Shown here piece after piece: positions 1 to 12,000 of a stretch of DNA of 64,000 bases (positions are counted from its first letter, which is position 1; each line of letters opens with the position of its first letter). Location of the stretch: positions 3,823,501 through 3,887,500 of the forward strand of contig CATNEN010000003.1 in assembly GCA_950097015.1 (NCBI GenBank), written 5' to 3'. The translations under genes and the position numbers were made by a program. This DNA comes from Macrostomum hystrix. Lineage: Eukaryota; Platyhelminthes; Macrostomidae. Under the pieces are notes generated by a model. The model did no database searches. It saw only the letters and a list, made by a program, of their open reading frames with translations, and had not been told where the DNA came from.

Positions 1-74
1 CCTACTAAAATTAATATTCATTATGACTGACTTCTCGGTCAAGCGCAGAGCTCAGACCCCAGCTCAGATATGAC

Positions 75-3000
75 TCACTTATTGTACTTTTCAATGAGTT
101 TTTTAAGCTTAGCCCTGTAGGCTTTCAGGTTAACAGCGGCCGGATTGACCAGTTGAATGCTCTGACGATTGCGCGGACTGGCGTAGGCGATCGGCATGAT
201 GTCGTCAAACACTTTAGCCAACACCATCCGGTTTAGAATCGGGACGTACTTCGGCCTGTGCTCCACAATGGTTGGGGACAGAGCGTCAAGTATGGTCATG
301 CGTTGGGCCACCAAGCCGTGACGTTTCAGCCACTGCTTGCTGCTCATGTTCTCTTCTCGTAGCATGTCCCGATTCCGCTGTCGGTGCTGCTCCTTTTGCT
401 GCTCCTGTTGTCCTGCAGTCATGATGCCAGGAGGTGATAATGAAGATTTTTTTTCTAATTGAATTGATGTGTAGCTTGGTCCCTTTTACCACCATGTTTC
501 AGTGCATTCCTTTTACCACCGTGTTTCAGTGCATTCCTTTTACCACCGTGTTTCAGTGCATTCCTTTTACCACCGTGTTTCAGTGCATTCCTTTTACCAC
601 CGTGTTTCAGTGCATTCCTTTTACCACCGTGTTTCAGTGCATTCCTTTTACCACCGTGTTTCAGTGCATTCCTTTTACCACCGTGTTTCAGTGCATTCCT
701 TTTACCACCGTGTTTCAGTGTATTCCTTTTACCACCGTATTTTAGTGTATTCCTTTTACCACCGTGTTTCAGTGCATTTCTTTTACCACCGTGTTTCAGT
801 GCATTCCTTTTACCACCGTGTTTCAGTGCAGTCCTTTTACCACCGTGGTTTTGTCCATTTGCCACCGTGTTTTGGTCCTTTTACCACCGTGTTTTGGTCC
901 TTTTACCACCGTGTTTTGGTCCATTTACAACCGTGTTTTAGTCCTTTTACCACCGTGTTTTAGTCCTTTTACCACCGTGTTTTAGTCCTTTTATTACCGT
1001 GTTTTAGTCCTTTTACCACCGTGTTTTAGTCCTTTTATTACCGTGTTTTAGTCCTTTTACCAACGGGTTTTAGTCCTTTTACCACCGTGTTTTAGTCCTT
1101 TTACAACCGTGTTTTAGTCCTTTTACCACCATGTTTTAGTCCTTTTACCACCGTTTTTTAGTCCTTTTACCACCGTGTTTTAGCCCTTTAACACCGTGTT
1201 TTGGTCCTATCTATCCATTCTTCTATTTTTAATCAATTTTGTCATAATTTTCGAAATAACTATCCAAAGCAATGCTAAGGTACACGAGCAGCTCGAGTCG
1301 CTGAACTCACTCATGGCATCGCGCTCCCTCTGTCTGGCCAGCATCTCTCGTGTCTCCGGCAGCACCCAGTCCACGGATCGGTCTGCATTCAGCGTTAGCA
1401 GCGGCTGCGGCTGCGGCCGAGGGGCGCCCATAGCAGTCTGTCTAGACGATCTCGGCGTTGTCTTCTTGACACGATGCGGCGTCGACTGAGGTCGATCCAA
1501 GTAGCGAGGCGTTGAACGGGCGGTTCCGCCACCTCCGCCGCCCCCGCCCCCACCTACTGCTCCGTCGGCTGCATTAGTCTCGCGTTTCCATGCCAACCGA
1601 TGGCATTCATCGCGTAGAGCCGCCACGCGCTCCAAAAAGCTTTTGCCTCGCTCGTACTCCTCGCGTAGCAGCCGAATGTCTTCGCTCTAAGAAAATGTTA
1701 TCCGAATATGCAAAAAGTTAATGTTGTATAGGTTTCCTGTTGGACCTGGAAGATTGGAGAGTCGAAGGGCTGGGTGTTGGCGGAGTGGGGCTTGGGGTCT
1801 GTACGTGTGAGGAGTCGAAGGGGTGGGTGTAGGCGGAGTGGGGCTTGGGGTCTGGACGTGTGAGGAGTCGAAGGGGTGGGTGTTGGCGGAGTGGGGCTTG
1901 GGGTCTGTACGTGTGAGGAGTCGAAGGGCTGGGTGTTGGCGGAGTGGGGCTTGGGGTCTGGACGTGTGAGGAGTCGAAGGGGTGGGTGTAGGCGGAGTGG
2001 GGCTTGGGGTCTGTACGTGTGAGGAGTCGAAGGGGTGGGTGTAGGCGGAGTGGGGCTTGGGGTCTGGACGTGTGAGGAGTCGAAGGGGTGGGTGTTGGTG
2101 GAGTGGCGCTTGTGGACCTTCGGGATCCATGGCGAAATTAAAGGGTTCTAAGGATGAGTAACATTTTCTTAAAATTAAAAATGAACCAGTTGATTGTGTG
2201 CTCTCGGAATGTCTAATTTATGAGGTCTGTGCTTAGCTAAGCGCATGGATGTACATACCGAGTGATAATCAAATAAGCGTTTTGAATACTAATCTAATAA
2301 AATAAAACAATCAAAATTAGATCATTTATTTCAAAACGTAAATTGCGGTAAAGCATTAACTAACTATTTTTTATAACGTTTTGGTCTATTTTAAAAATCG
2401 AATACCAAAGCAGAACATAAACAGCTTTTCCTTTTAAGTATATAATTCACTAGCTGATATAATACATGCACGATTCCAACGAACCAACAAACCAATGGGT
2501 CGTTGTCTATAAATAGTTTCTTAACATAACATTTTCTACTGCCATAGACAACAAGCATTTGTGGACAGCTGTACCCAGTGCTCTCGAGGTAACCAAGCTA
2601 GTTAAATCTACGAGCAATCTTGTGACAATTTTCTGTTCAATTTCTCAACGATTTAAAAGCTCCATCAACCGCGCCTCAAAGCAATGATCAACCCGGAAAA
2701 CTTCGGTCCATTCGGACCAGGCATGAAGCAATTCAGCAGGCCGAAGGTGATCAAGAAGGATAGCACGCAGGACAAGGCCGCCAACGAGGCGCCGACCATC
2801 CCATTCAGCGTGCCGCACTTCGCCATGGACGTTACTCAACGCCGAGACGCCGGTGTGATGAAGATCGTCCAACAAATGGGCCGAGGGTACGAAGACGATG
2901 TGCCCGGACACGAGGACCGCGTAACGGTGCACTACGTAGCCGTGCTGCTCAACGGAGACCGCGACGGCGAGAAGGTCGAGTCCACTAGGGATCGAGGCAA

Positions 3001-6000
3001 GCCGTTGGAGTTTGTGCTGAGCAAGGACAAGAATGTGGTGCCCGGGCTGCACCAGGGAGTGAAGACCATGCGAATAGGCGAGATCGCCAACTTCTTTCTA
3101 AGGTCAGTGGTCAGTGAGCTTTTCATTGATAGCGTGTCAGCGTGTTAAGATGCGCTGCCTGAGTACGAGCCATGAATGGTCCGCTTTAAACTCGCGCAAT
3201 CGACCCTGAGTTCGAATCCGCGGCGAGGCCACATTCAGTTGGCCGAAATTCTCCGAAAGAATGTTTGGGGCTTGACGATGAAGAAGTTAGTTAAAGTACG
3301 CGTCAAGTACAAATATTGTGTGTGTGTCCTTACGGGTCAGTGGACGTTGATAAATCAAAATCAAAAGTACAGTCGATTCCATTCTGTGATTTAATAATAC
3401 TTGCGCTCTGCAAATCGTTGATTCCCGCCATGCAGAACCGACTACGCCTACAGTAAGCGCGGCTGTAAGAGCCTGGGCGTGCCACCAAAGCAGCACATGA
3501 TGTACGAAGTGGAACTGCTGGCGTACAAAGGCGAAGACATCTCGCCAGAGGAGGACGGCAGCGTGCTGAAGAGCATCATGCGCAAGGGTTCCGGCTACCT
3601 ATTTCTTCCCGTCGGCTCGCAACTGCGTGTCTCGGTGAAGGGTCGCCATCGAGGCGAATTATTCGACAGTCGAATTCTCAGCTTCGAGCTGGGCGTCGGG
3701 GATGAGCAGGGCATCCCGGAGGGCGTCGAACAGGCCTGCCAGCGAATGATTCCCGGTGAGAAGGCCCGGGTCATCATCCAGCCGTCCTACTCATACGGCA
3801 TTGATTTTGACAAGTTTGGCGTACCGAAAACCGACGTTGTCGAATACGAAGTCGAACTGCTGAGCTATCAGAAACCACCAGAGCATTTTGAGGTGAGGAC
3901 CGCCGTAAAAGCGTTTGAATTATGTTTTCAAATACTGACTTTAACTCGTAATATTTGGGGAGGTATCGTTTTATTGTTCAGGTCTCAGCGTTCGGCAAAC
4001 TAGAGCAGGCTCGCATAGCCAAGGACAAGGGCGCCCTGTACTTTGCTAAACGACGCTACAAGCAGGCATTGAATCACTACGAATGCGTTCTCAACTACGT
4101 TGAGCACGATCCGGATTTTTTTGACGTTGACAAAACTGAGCACGCCGAATTTCACAAGGAGAGATGCGACGTACTTTTAGCCGGTCGACTCAACTGCGCC
4201 GCCTGCTATTTGAAGCTGAGAAAGTTTAAAAGCGCCATTAAACAATGCGACCTGGTGCTGCAGAAGCTAGATCCGAAGAATATCAAAGCGCTGTACAGGC
4301 GAGGGCTGGCAAAGTTTAGTCTGAATCAGGTCTACGAAGCCAGGGACGACTTCAAAGCAGTTTTGGAGCTAGAGCCTAACAATGGCTGCGCTGGCAGAGA
4401 GCTGGCAAACTGTCTCGAGGCCATCCAGCAGGCCTACAAGCGCGAGCGTGCCCTCTACGAGACCATCTTTCGTCGCGGCGGTCTTGAAGCAGCTGGCTAC
4501 GGCGGAGAAGGAGTCGTTGCTGGCGCCAAGGACGAGTCAACGAGCGGCGCGGAGGCTCCCAAGTCGCAGGCAGGTGATCTCTGCGAGAATGATGCTCAAC
4601 CGGAGGAGAATTCGAGAAGCAATCAACAGCTGGTTGATTCCGCGCACGCGGTGTCAATGGACGCTGCTGTACCTACTGAGAGTGACTGAAGCACATCATC
4701 CCTGCCCTATAAAACTGTACTAGTCAATAGATTTGAATTTCAAGTATAGATAGTATTAGGTCGCTATGGCAACAGTATGGGATTAAAAAAAATTTTTTTC
4801 TGTTAAATATTATTTGAACTTGAATTTGAATGGCAATTATATGCACTCTAGTCGATACTGAATTAAAGCAAGAATAAATTATTGTTATTTCATTTTTTAG
4901 TTCTCGGCTATTGACAGTGACAAAGTGACAGTGTAACTTTAATCCAAAGAAAAATTACAATCACAACATGCTTTTAAATGCGAGGAATAAGCATGACCAA
5001 AACTGATTGACATGTTAAAATGATACTCACAACTCCTTCAATTCTCAGTTGGTCCTCCTGAAATCAATATCTAGCAATCTTAGAATCTGTGACGCCATTC
5101 TTCACAGCTCTTACCCACTTAAATCCGATCTCACTTATCTGAATCCCATCTCCCTTATCTGAATCCCATCTCCCTTATCTGAATCCCATTTTCCTTATCT
5201 GAATCCCATCTCTCTTATCTGAATCCCATCTCCCTTATCTGAATCCCATCTCTCTTATCTGAATCCCATCTCCCTTATCTGAATCCCATCTCCCTTATCT
5301 GAATCCCATCTCCCTTATCTGAATCCCATCTCCCTTATCTGAATCCCATCTCCCTTATCTGAATCCCATCTCTCTTATCCGAAACCTATCTCATCTATAT
5401 GAATCCCACCTTGTCAATCTTAATCTTATTTTACGAACATGAATTCCCTCTCGCGATATTGTCTTACTAATCCCAATCATGTCCTGATCATACTACTTGC
5501 ACGAAAGTAGTGGCGAATCTGGAAAATACCAAGTCTCACAAGCCAGGCCAAGTCAGGGCTGCTCACCTCCCAAGACTCCGGCCCGCCATCGTTGGCCTGA
5601 TCCGAGAATATGTGAAACCGTGCCCCAGTGTCTCTGGCCAATTGAAACAGAAATTGGTTGGCCTCTTTATCGCGACAGTTGAATGAAATTGTGTGAATCG
5701 GCAGGCGATTGTGCAACTGTGCCTGGGCTAGCACCGTTTTGAAGGGCTGGTCCGGCCGACCGTCTGTGAGCAAATAGACCGCGTGAGTCTGCCGATCTGA
5801 CAGGGCGAACTTTAGTGCCGCCAAGGTGTTCGTGGTGCCGAAGCAGCTCAGGGCCTGAGGAGAATTGGGATCGTTTTGCAATAGGTATGACAGGTTTTTA
5901 ATAAATAGTATCCCCCTCTAGGCAATAATATTTCTTTCTAAGAAAAGTACATCTTTCTAAAAAATAGGATCCTTTCTAAGAAATAATATCCTTTTTTAAG

Positions 6001-9000
6001 AAATAATATCCTTTCTAAGAAATTGTTTCCATTCTAAGAAATAGTATCCTTTCTAAGAAAATGTATCCTTTCTAAGAAATAGTACCATTTCTAAGAAAAA
6101 GTATCATTTCTAAGAAAAAGTATCACTTTCTAAGAAATAGTGTCTCTTGCATCGAAACGGTGATTCTTTCTACGAAATAGGAACAGTTAGAAGATGTAGT
6201 GTTCGCTTTAAAAATATTAGACCGTAAGGGAAAGCGCTTGTTTACCAGAAATGTTGTGTGTTTCTAAGAAAACTCATTTGCAAATTAACAAAATAGTATA
6301 TGCTAAGATGAAATTGAACTTTTTTATTGGAATTACTTCTAGTTCGAAGCGAATGATATCAGCTTTTTAGAGTGTAAATTCTTCAATGATTTTTTTCTCC
6401 TTAACTGTTTCTTAGAAATTATTTAATAAAGGTCTTGGTTTCTACGAAACATTTCCTTTTTAATGTTTCTTATAAAAATTTTACATTATTGTCAGACATG
6501 GGATCTCAATTGTTGATTAGAAAATCGGTAACGATCCCGCTCACCTTGATCCAGTTCCACGCTGTCTGCAAGCTCTGCTCAGTCACCTCAACTAGACGAT
6601 CCTTCCACGGATAAGCCTTAGTGTTGAAGGCCACGAAGTTCACGCGAAGCTTGTGCCGCAGCTGTTCCTGAATGAGGATGTAGAGCTTGTCCTTGACAAA
6701 CCCGATGCTTGGTTCCATGCTGGCGCTGGTGTCAATCAGGAAGTAAACCTGGAGTTGATTTGGCGGATTAGAGGTGTTATTACTCCCTCCTTCTCTCTGC
6801 GTTTGTTTACGCTCGCGCGCCCTCTTATTGCACTTTCTCTCTCCCTCAGTCTGTTATTTAACTTAGCTAACCTTAACTTCTCTTTCCTCTAACTCGTCTC
6901 TGATTGGCTAGCTGTTCGTCTCTCTTTCCTCAACCCCTCCTTTTCAGCTCTACCGTTTGGCCCCGTCCCCGTACTCGTTTTAACCCTCAACACCATTTCT
7001 TATCTTTTGGCTAATATAAGCCAGGGGTCGCCTAACTCCGTCTCGCGGGCCAGATGCAGCCCTCGAAGCTCCCAAATCCGGCCCGTTGGCTTTTCCGACA
7101 CCTACAGTATCCTGTCTCATCTTTCCCCCTGTCACATCTCTCCTCGGTGTATTCTCTCTCGTCTCCCGTGTCTCATCTCTCCCGTGTCTCGTCTCTCCCG
7201 TGTCTCATCTCTCCCGCGTCTCATCTCTCCCGTGTCTCATCTCTCCCGTGTCTCATCTCTCCCGTGTCTCATCTCTCCCGTGTCTCATCTCTCCCGTGTC
7301 TCATCTCTCCCGTGTCTCGTCTCTCCCGTGTCTCATCTCTCCCGTGTCTCATCTCTCCCGTGTCTCATCTCTCCCGTGTCTCATCTCTCCCGTGTCTCAT
7401 CTCTCCCGTGTCTCATCTCTCCCGTGTGTCATCTCTCCTCAATCTTATATTTCTACAGTCAATGCTGTCGTCTTTTAGGTTTCTTTGGTCCGCTAGCTAA
7501 TAAGTTTTAATCGAACACTTTTCGATTTGTTTGCAAAGACTGGCATTACTGCGAAGATAAAATTTATTTTTAAGTGAAGTTTAGCCTAACCTGATCTTCC
7601 ACAATGGTGCCAAATAGTTCCCGACTGCCCTCCCGCAGCCAGTCGATGCGCCGTTGAACGGACTCCAGGCAGACATTCATCCGCTCCTCGTAGATCCGGT
7701 GAACCTCCGGCGTCATCTGAACGTGGAGAATCGTGCCATCCTTGCCCAGGACGTGGGCGAACTTGTCGCAGTAGCGAGCGTTAATCAGCTTCGGCTGGAC
7801 GATCTGTTCATTGTGACAGTTAAATTGAACAAGTCTGAATTACGTGCATTGTTAGCATTATAGGAAACCACTGCTTACATTATAAGTGCTTTCAGATCTA
7901 AACTGACGCATACTGGGTTTACCTACCAAGTGATATGCGCCGTTAGTTTAACAGTAGAACTACCAAGGCGGGATTCCCCCCTCCCTGAGGAGTTTTGTGC
8001 TGCACCCAAACGGAAAAACGCAAGCACACAAAACTCAACTCAAACTCAAACTCAACCCGCCAACTTTTTCTTAAGCATCTTCTGAAACAAGAATCAAGTC
8101 GCCAGCTCTTAGGACCGTCGAGATATTCAATGGTTCTGGCCGAAGGTCAAAATGGCTTGGTAGTCCTACTGTTAATCCCATCTCACCAATTAAAATTCAA
8201 TCTCACTAATTGAAGTTCCACTTCACAAATCTAAATCCCATCTCACATAAATCCCATTTTCAACCCCGCCCCTAACAACTGACCGCTCCAGCTTTCTGAT
8301 TGGCCTCCGGATCACCGTCTGGTGGCCGCATGACCTGCACAACACCGTCGCAGTGTCGAAACGACACCCCGGCGAGGATGTCGAAAAAGTCCAGCTTCTT
8401 GGCTTCGATGCCGAATCGTTGCAGCCATTCGCTACTCTTCATGTACTCCTCCTTGCGCTCGTGCGCCGTCAACGTGTCCCGCTCCACTGCCGGCTCTAGA
8501 TATTAAAAAACATAACGATCGTTGCCACAGGCTGTAGGCAATGGCACATCTTTAGACCCGCAGCCAGCGAGGAGGCAATTCTACCCATTTCGCTGACTCC
8601 TCAGTACACACACACACAGATACTGTACGCAGGCACACGCTCACACAGGTGTGTACATCAGCCCTGACTTTCTCATCGTAGGGCAGCGTACACTCTCACT
8701 GCGCCTTGGAGGTTGGCCCTCAATGGCGTAAATTGCACGACAAGCCCTCAAGCCTTCTCTCCGCGGCATTTTTTTGGCCTCGCCGCGGAATCCCCTCTGC
8801 AACTGACCCACTGAGATAAGGAGGCAAGGGACGTTGCGGTAACTTCGACTGTCGCTGCGAGGTCCGTATCACGTGACAGCTCTAGGGCCAATAGGGACAT
8901 ACACGGTGTGTGAAACATTATATATGGCCAATAAAAAGTTTTCCTTCAAGACCCGAGCTATCCCCTACAATTCGTAATTTCCGTTAGTGCACAAAAAATC

Positions 9001-12000
9001 TAATAAATTTTCTCACCTTTCGAAGCCAGTGGGTCGGGTGTGTTGGCCAGCACGTGCTGCACCTGCGCCAACAGATTCCTAGCCTCTTCCAGCTCTTCGA
9101 ACACCTTGAACACATCAGTCCGGATGCCCGCGCCCGCTGGAACACCGCCGTAGAGCTTCCTCTTGAGCACAATGTTGGCTTTGTTGGTCTCCGTGTCCAA
9201 TGGAAGGCCTTCGAAGCTGTCAACTTCCATTGTGATGCTGTAGCAGTGAAAGCTGCGGACAAAAAAAATTTGGTCAATAAAATTTCACCTCCGAAAAAAC
9301 TTGATCTTCGTTCTAGCCCAGCTAATCTATTATGACGTTAAGCTGTGTGCCAGAGCGGCTATAATGTCCCTGAACTCTGAGCTGGATTATAATTTGGGCA
9401 GCAGTCGCGAGAAGAGAGCTTAAGCGCTTAATACGCAACTTATGACCTTGGGGTCCAGCCCCCTCAGGCACAGTGAGCGTGTACACTGCCTGACGATGAG
9501 AAAGTCAGGACAGATTAACACACCTGTGAGTGAATAGATCTGCTTGTTAATTGGAGATTACTAAGAAATCGAATCTGGTTATAATAAAATATATTTATTT
9601 CTCTATCTGTGTCTTAGAAGTCGGATCTGTCTTATGAATGGGTGTTTCTAAGAAATCGCACGTTTCTAAGAAATCGCACGTTTCTAAGAAATCGTATCTG
9701 TTTCTAAGAAAGCGGATCTGTTTCTAAGAAATCTTATCTGTTTCTAAGAAATTTTATCTGTTTCTAAGAAAGCGGATCTGTTTCTAAGAAAGCGGATCTG
9801 TTTCTAAGAAATCTTATCTGTTTCTAAGAAACAGGCTCTGTTTCTAATTAATCGGATTTGGTTTTTAAAATATATAATCGGTTTGTTAAAACTGGAATAT
9901 ATTTCTACGAAATGGGATGTGCCTGCCAAAAAAGGACCTGTTTCTAAGAAATGGGATCCATTATTAAGAAACAGAATAAGTGTTCAGGAATCAGTAGATT
10001 GGCGGAATCGCCTCTCGGGTTTCTGTCGATCAACTGGCACCAGGTTGATAATTTTTGTCGATATGAACCTGACAACCCGCTTCACATATTTGAGTCGTAC
10101 CGTCCTCCAGTGAGTTCGCAGACACCGCGCAGAAATCTCAAAGTGTCCGAGCTCTGACAATTGTAGGCCACCACGTGGAATGGCACCTGACTAACTGACT
10201 TCACTTTGTCTATGAGGATTTCTCTGGAGGCGTCCGATGATGAGCCTTCGGTGAACAAATAGATTGCTTCGATCTGAAGTTTGTATAACAATGAGGAGTG
10301 TAATCGTCTTCACCCACTAAAACTCAACTTTGTCAGACAAGAAACTTTTCAACAACACGATGACTAATTCATATATAGAGTGACAGGCTATAGTAATTGA
10401 CCATATTAATTTAACAGTTTGAAACAATAATATTTTTTTGGAAAAGTGTGAAAGAATTAAACTTCATAGATGAGACAAGCCTCAAAGACAGAGAAATTGC
10501 TAATTAACATAAAGAAAGTACATAAATACGAGTAAACTAGGAAAAGCATGATCAGACTAAAGAATTACGTTTTGTTTTAACTTTTTATTGCAGTATATAC
10601 AGTGTTCCCTAAAATAAGGAAAAGTTTTAATTAATTAGAAATTTATATAGCTCTGCTATGTACGGAATTTAATAGATGAGAAATAAAAAATAGGTTTTAT
10701 TTTCAGCTTTTTAAACTGTTAAGTTAGTAAACACATTGCCATTTTCTAGTTGTATAAAGTATTAGAATTATAGCCTTACTGCAAAAAACAGCAGTTAAAA
10801 AAGTTTTACACTGTTAGGATAAGTCAGTAAACATATTTTCATCATAAAGAAGAGTACAGCATAGGAAATATAGCGTTACAGAAAGCAACAGCAGTTAAAA
10901 AAGAAAGTAAAAAAACTTATTGAAGGGTCGGATGTGATTGGCTCCTTGCGGCGTGAAAACTTGGGCGTGAGGTGGATGTCTGGCGGGACAGAAAACTGTG
11001 GTAAGAGCATGATTCAATGTACATGCAGGCAATGTACATTCCCGGCGTCTAAGATCGAATTGTTGATAAATTGAGTAAAGATAAAATGAAAAAAGCCCCA
11101 GAAATGTTAAGAAAAGATGACCATGTAGAAACAACAATTTACACCAAGTGTACATCCGATGTACATTGTACAGAACGCAACAGCACTCACATCGGGATCA
11201 GCAGCTGCTCGAATCACACCCTCAACAGTGTCCGTGGCACTGGTTGGTGCAAGCCTGTCTAGCTGCCAAAGCCAGTCGATGGCGTTCTGCACCGTCTCCC
11301 TGGTGACAGGTTGGCAACGCGGCGAGAAGTATTGGATCTGGTCAGCGCACCTGCAATAGGAGCGTTAAAGTGAAAATTTACTCATCACTCCGTCAATAAA
11401 ACCAAGCGACGCTTTTCCTGTCTTAGTCTCCTGATTATTCATGCTTGGGAAGCCATCACGACTTTGTCCAGGTATCATGCGTTCGTTCCTGAAACATTTG
11501 GTGCATTTTCATTTTCTCACCGAATCAAATTAAACTTGGCTTTGTGCATAATCTGCTCCTTGAGAACCCGCTCGGCAGCGCACAGGTAGGTGTCAAACGC
11601 TCTCGGCGACATGTTTTTAATGTCCAGAATGAGGCACACCGAGTGTTCATAGATTACTCCGAAAATTCTTCGACTTTCGCTAGTTAGCCATTCCATACGG
11701 CGACGGTACATGCGAACCGCGTGCAACAAGCGCTGTTCCACCTACGATTGAAAGACAGATGCAAAAGTCATTTCGCATTTTTTTATTTATAGAATATTAC
11801 TATTACTATTAATAGAGAGATGAGACAGGGGAGAATTGAGACAGGGTAGAGATTAGATAAAACAGGGGATAGAAAAGACACGTGAGAGATAAGACAGGGG
11901 AGAGATGAGACACGGGAGAGATGAGACAGGGGAGAGATAATGTGAGACAGATAAGAGACGAGATGAGACAGGGGTGAAACGTGACAGGGTAGAGAGTATA

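Noticed and set aside
455-985. HGGKRNALK and HSFYHRVSV repeat frames on both strands
   Set aside because: 27-bp minisatellite in a VWA3A-like intron, open only because 27 is a multiple of three.
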